Position numbers and translations under genes: made by a program. From the NCBI GenBank assembly GCA_007117525.1, contig SKGJ01000034.1, positions 1-15,816 of the forward strand: a stretch of 15,816 bases of DNA, read 5' to 3'. The DNA is from Alkalimonas sp. GTDB lineage: Bacteria > Pseudomonadota > Gammaproteobacteria > Enterobacterales > Alteromonadaceae. Below, in pieces: positions 14,426-15,816 of this stretch (the stretch's first letter is position 1; every line of letters begins with the position of its first letter). The notes beneath the pieces are model-generated. The model searched no databases and had not been told where the DNA came from. It was given only the letters and a program-made list of their open reading frames with translations.

Positions 14426-14794
14426 ATGACCACAGAGCATGGTGCTTACAAAAATGATCGCCGCCGTGGCCCGGACTGGGTACGACGCCTGTTTGGCTGG
14501 CTGGCGATTTTGGCCTGGCTGTGTTTTATTCTGGCCTTGTTGCTGGTGCATTTTGCCCGGCCGGAAATGGATACCGGCCTGGTGCGTTACTGGGAGCTGG
14601 AGATCCGTGACGACTGGCATCCGTTATTAACCAACTGGCTGCAGTGGATCCTCTATGCCACCGCTGTGCTTAGCGCCATCAGCTTGTTGCTAAACCGGCT
14701 GCGGCTCAGGCGCAAAAGCGACCGGCTGCATTTTAATCTGGTGCTGTTGCTGCTGGCATCCATTGCTTTGGGGCTTTACCTGCTTCGCCTGTAA
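14426..14794 (+). CDS. small membrane protein of unknown function
   Basis: A 122-residue protein I do not recognise. After a basic N-terminus (DRRRGPDWVRR) come three predicted membrane helices at about 23-44 (LFGWLAILAWLCFILALLL), 70-86 (LQWILYATAVLSAISLLL) and 103-120 (FNLVLLLLASIALGLYLL), joined by an acidic/aromatic loop (RPEMDTGLVRYWELEIRDDW) and a very basic loop (NRLRLRRKSDR). The positive-inside rule would put the basic loop in the cytoplasm. The frame is open from a TTG at 14309 at the edge of asnS, but there is no good start there; the ATG at 14426 fits best though its ribosome-binding site is weak. It is divergent from asnS and ends 17 bases before the convergent bioA end, with no terminator between. 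Confidence 0.65.
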   Translation: MTTEHGAYKNDRRRGPDWVRRLFGWLAILAWLCFILALLLVHFARPEMDTGLVRYWELEIRDDWHPLLTNWLQWILYATAVLSAISLLLNRLRLRRKSDRLHFNLVLLLLASIALGLYLLRL

Positions 14795-14811
14795 CATCGG
14801 TCGATACCCGT

Positions 14812-15816
14812 TCAGACCCCAACCGCCCGGCGCATCGAGGCGCAGAGCTTGCTGAGCTGCGCTGCGCTGATGATAAAGGGCGGCATCAGATAAATCAGCC
14901 GGTTAAAAGGCCGGATCCAAACCCCGTCGTTGACAAAATGCTGTTGCAGCTTTGCCACATCGACCTGCTGATGCATCTCCAGCACCCCAATCGCACCCAG
15001 TACCCGGACTTCTTTGACCTCAGGCGAGGCCTGGCAGGGCGCCAGCTCGGCTTTTAGCTGGGCTTCAATGGCCGGGACCTGCTGTTGCCAATCACCGGCC
15101 TGAATCAGCGTCAGGCTGGCGTTGGCCACTGCGCAAGCCAGCGGGTTGGCCATAAAGGTGGGGCCATGCATCAGACCACCGGCTTCACTTTGGCTCACAC
15201 CAAGCGCGACCTTATCGGTACAGAGGGTGGCGGCCATCGTCATGTAACCCCCGGTCAGGGCTTTGCCCAGGCACAGGATATCCGGGCTGATCCCCGCCTG
15301 ATTACAGGCAAAGAGGCTGCCGGTACGGCCAAAGCCGGTGGCAATTTCATCGGCAATCAGCAGCACATCAAACTCATCGCACAGAGCGCGGCAGCCGGCC
15401 AGATAGTCGGGATGGTAAAAGCGCATGCCGCCATAGCCTTGCACCAGAGGCTCGACGATCAGAGCAGCGATTTGCGAATGCCGCTGCTGCAACAATTGCC
15501 TGAGTGGTTGCAGGCTCTCGGGGCGAAAATCCTGGTGGTAAGGGCTAGCCGGTGCCGGTAAAAAGTGGTGCTGCGGCAGCAATTTGCTGAACATACTGTG
15601 CATGCTGTCCACTGGATCGCACACCGCCATGGCGGCAAAGGTATCGCCATGGTAACCCTTGCGCAGACTGATCAGTTCGGTTTTGCCGCTGTGACCAAGG
15701 CCTTGCCAGTATTGCAGTGCCATTTTAAGCGCGACTTCGACCGCGATGGAGCCGCTGTCGGCCAGAAAAACTTTGCGAAGTGGAGCCGGAGTCATGGCGA
15801 TCAGCTGTTGGCACAA
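14812..15816 (-). CDS. bioA: adenosylmethionine-8-amino-7-oxononanoate aminotransferase, 3' part
   Basis: PLP-dependent enzyme of biotin synthesis that converts KAPA to DAPA with S-adenosylmethionine as amino donor. The window holds the C-terminal 334 residues; the frame runs off the right edge, and comparison with E. coli BioA (429) suggests about 90 residues are missing. The apparent start at the edge is an internal Leu codon (TTG). Diagnostic motifs are present: FLADSGSIAVEVALKMALQYW (phosphate site), GYHGDTFAAMAVCDP, LLIADEIATGFGRTG with the PLP-ring Asp, CLGKALTGG with the Schiff-base Lys, HGPTFMANPLACA, and IRPFNRLIYLMPP near the end with the substrate-carboxylate Arg. Other bio genes, often divergent from bioA, would lie beyond the edge. 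Confidence 0.95.
   Translation of the reverse strand: MCQQLIAMTPAPLRKVFLADSGSIAVEVALKMALQYWQGLGHSGKTELISLRKGYHGDTFAAMAVCDPVDSMHSMFSKLLPQHHFLPAPASPYHQDFRPESLQPLRQLLQQRHSQIAALIVEPLVQGYGGMRFYHPDYLAGCRALCDEFDVLLIADEIATGFGRTGSLFACNQAGISPDILCLGKALTGGYMTMAATLCTDKVALGVSQSEAGGLMHGPTFMANPLACAVANASLTLIQAGDWQQQVPAIEAQLKAELAPCQASPEVKEVRVLGAIGVLEMHQQVDVAKLQQHFVNDGVWIRPFNRLIYLMPPFIISAAQLSKLCASMRRAVGV

Noticed and set aside
1..15816. Mobile elements, CRISPR arrays, tRNA or rRNA genes, toxin or defence genes
   Set aside because: I saw no transposase or integrase motifs, no regularly spaced repeats, no cloverleaf-like sequence and no defence-type domains on either strand.

Overview
The window looks like chromosomal core DNA from a gammaproteobacterium. 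AnsA, SppA, FadH, AsnRS, BioA and a YdjA-type nitroreductase all read as close relatives of the Escherichia coli proteins. The short GlgC and the DUF349 protein look more like marine Vibrio, Shewanella or Aeromonas-type lineages. I cannot resolve the genus from sequence alone. I see no mobile element, phage gene, CRISPR array, rRNA or tRNA, and codon use looks even throughout.

Layout from left to right. (1) Positions 1-3996, plus strand: the 3' part of an M14 metallocarboxypeptidase gene, a small zinc-ribbon membrane protein, a YeaC/DUF1315 protein and a very glutamine-rich, about 906-residue DUF349 protein. The last three overlap end to start and are probably translationally coupled. (2) Positions 4020-6983, minus strand: sppA, then a strong hairpin with a U-tract, then ansA. 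The terminator sits only 12 bases before the ansA start codon. (3) Positions 7129-9165, plus strand: fadH, divergent from sppA across a 145-base spacer that holds a good sppA promoter and a near-perfect long inverted repeat. (4) Positions 9166-9490: a 325-base gap with a strong hairpin, a possible promoter, direct repeats, nested palindromes and an attenuator-like stem-loop, leading into glgC-glgA (glycogen synthesis). (5) Positions 12283-12840: a YdjA-like nitroreductase, then a textbook bidirectional terminator shared with the convergent asnS gene. (6) Positions 14426-14794: a small three-helix membrane protein of unknown function, divergent from asnS and convergent with bioA, whose 5' end lies beyond the right edge.

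The genes serve several house-keeping roles: peptide turnover (M14, SppA), asparagine use and charging (AnsA, AsnS), unsaturated fatty acid beta-oxidation (FadH), glycogen storage (GlgC, GlgA) and biotin synthesis (BioA). yeaC, ansA, sppA and ydjA are also found close together near 40 min on the E. coli map, so this looks like an old neighbourhood into which fadH and glgCA are interleaved.

I did not find a clear new defence or mobile system. The least explained content is the coupled zinc-ribbon/YeaC/DUF349 cluster. The most interesting regulatory DNA is the ansA leader, the sppA-fadH spacer and the glgC leader.
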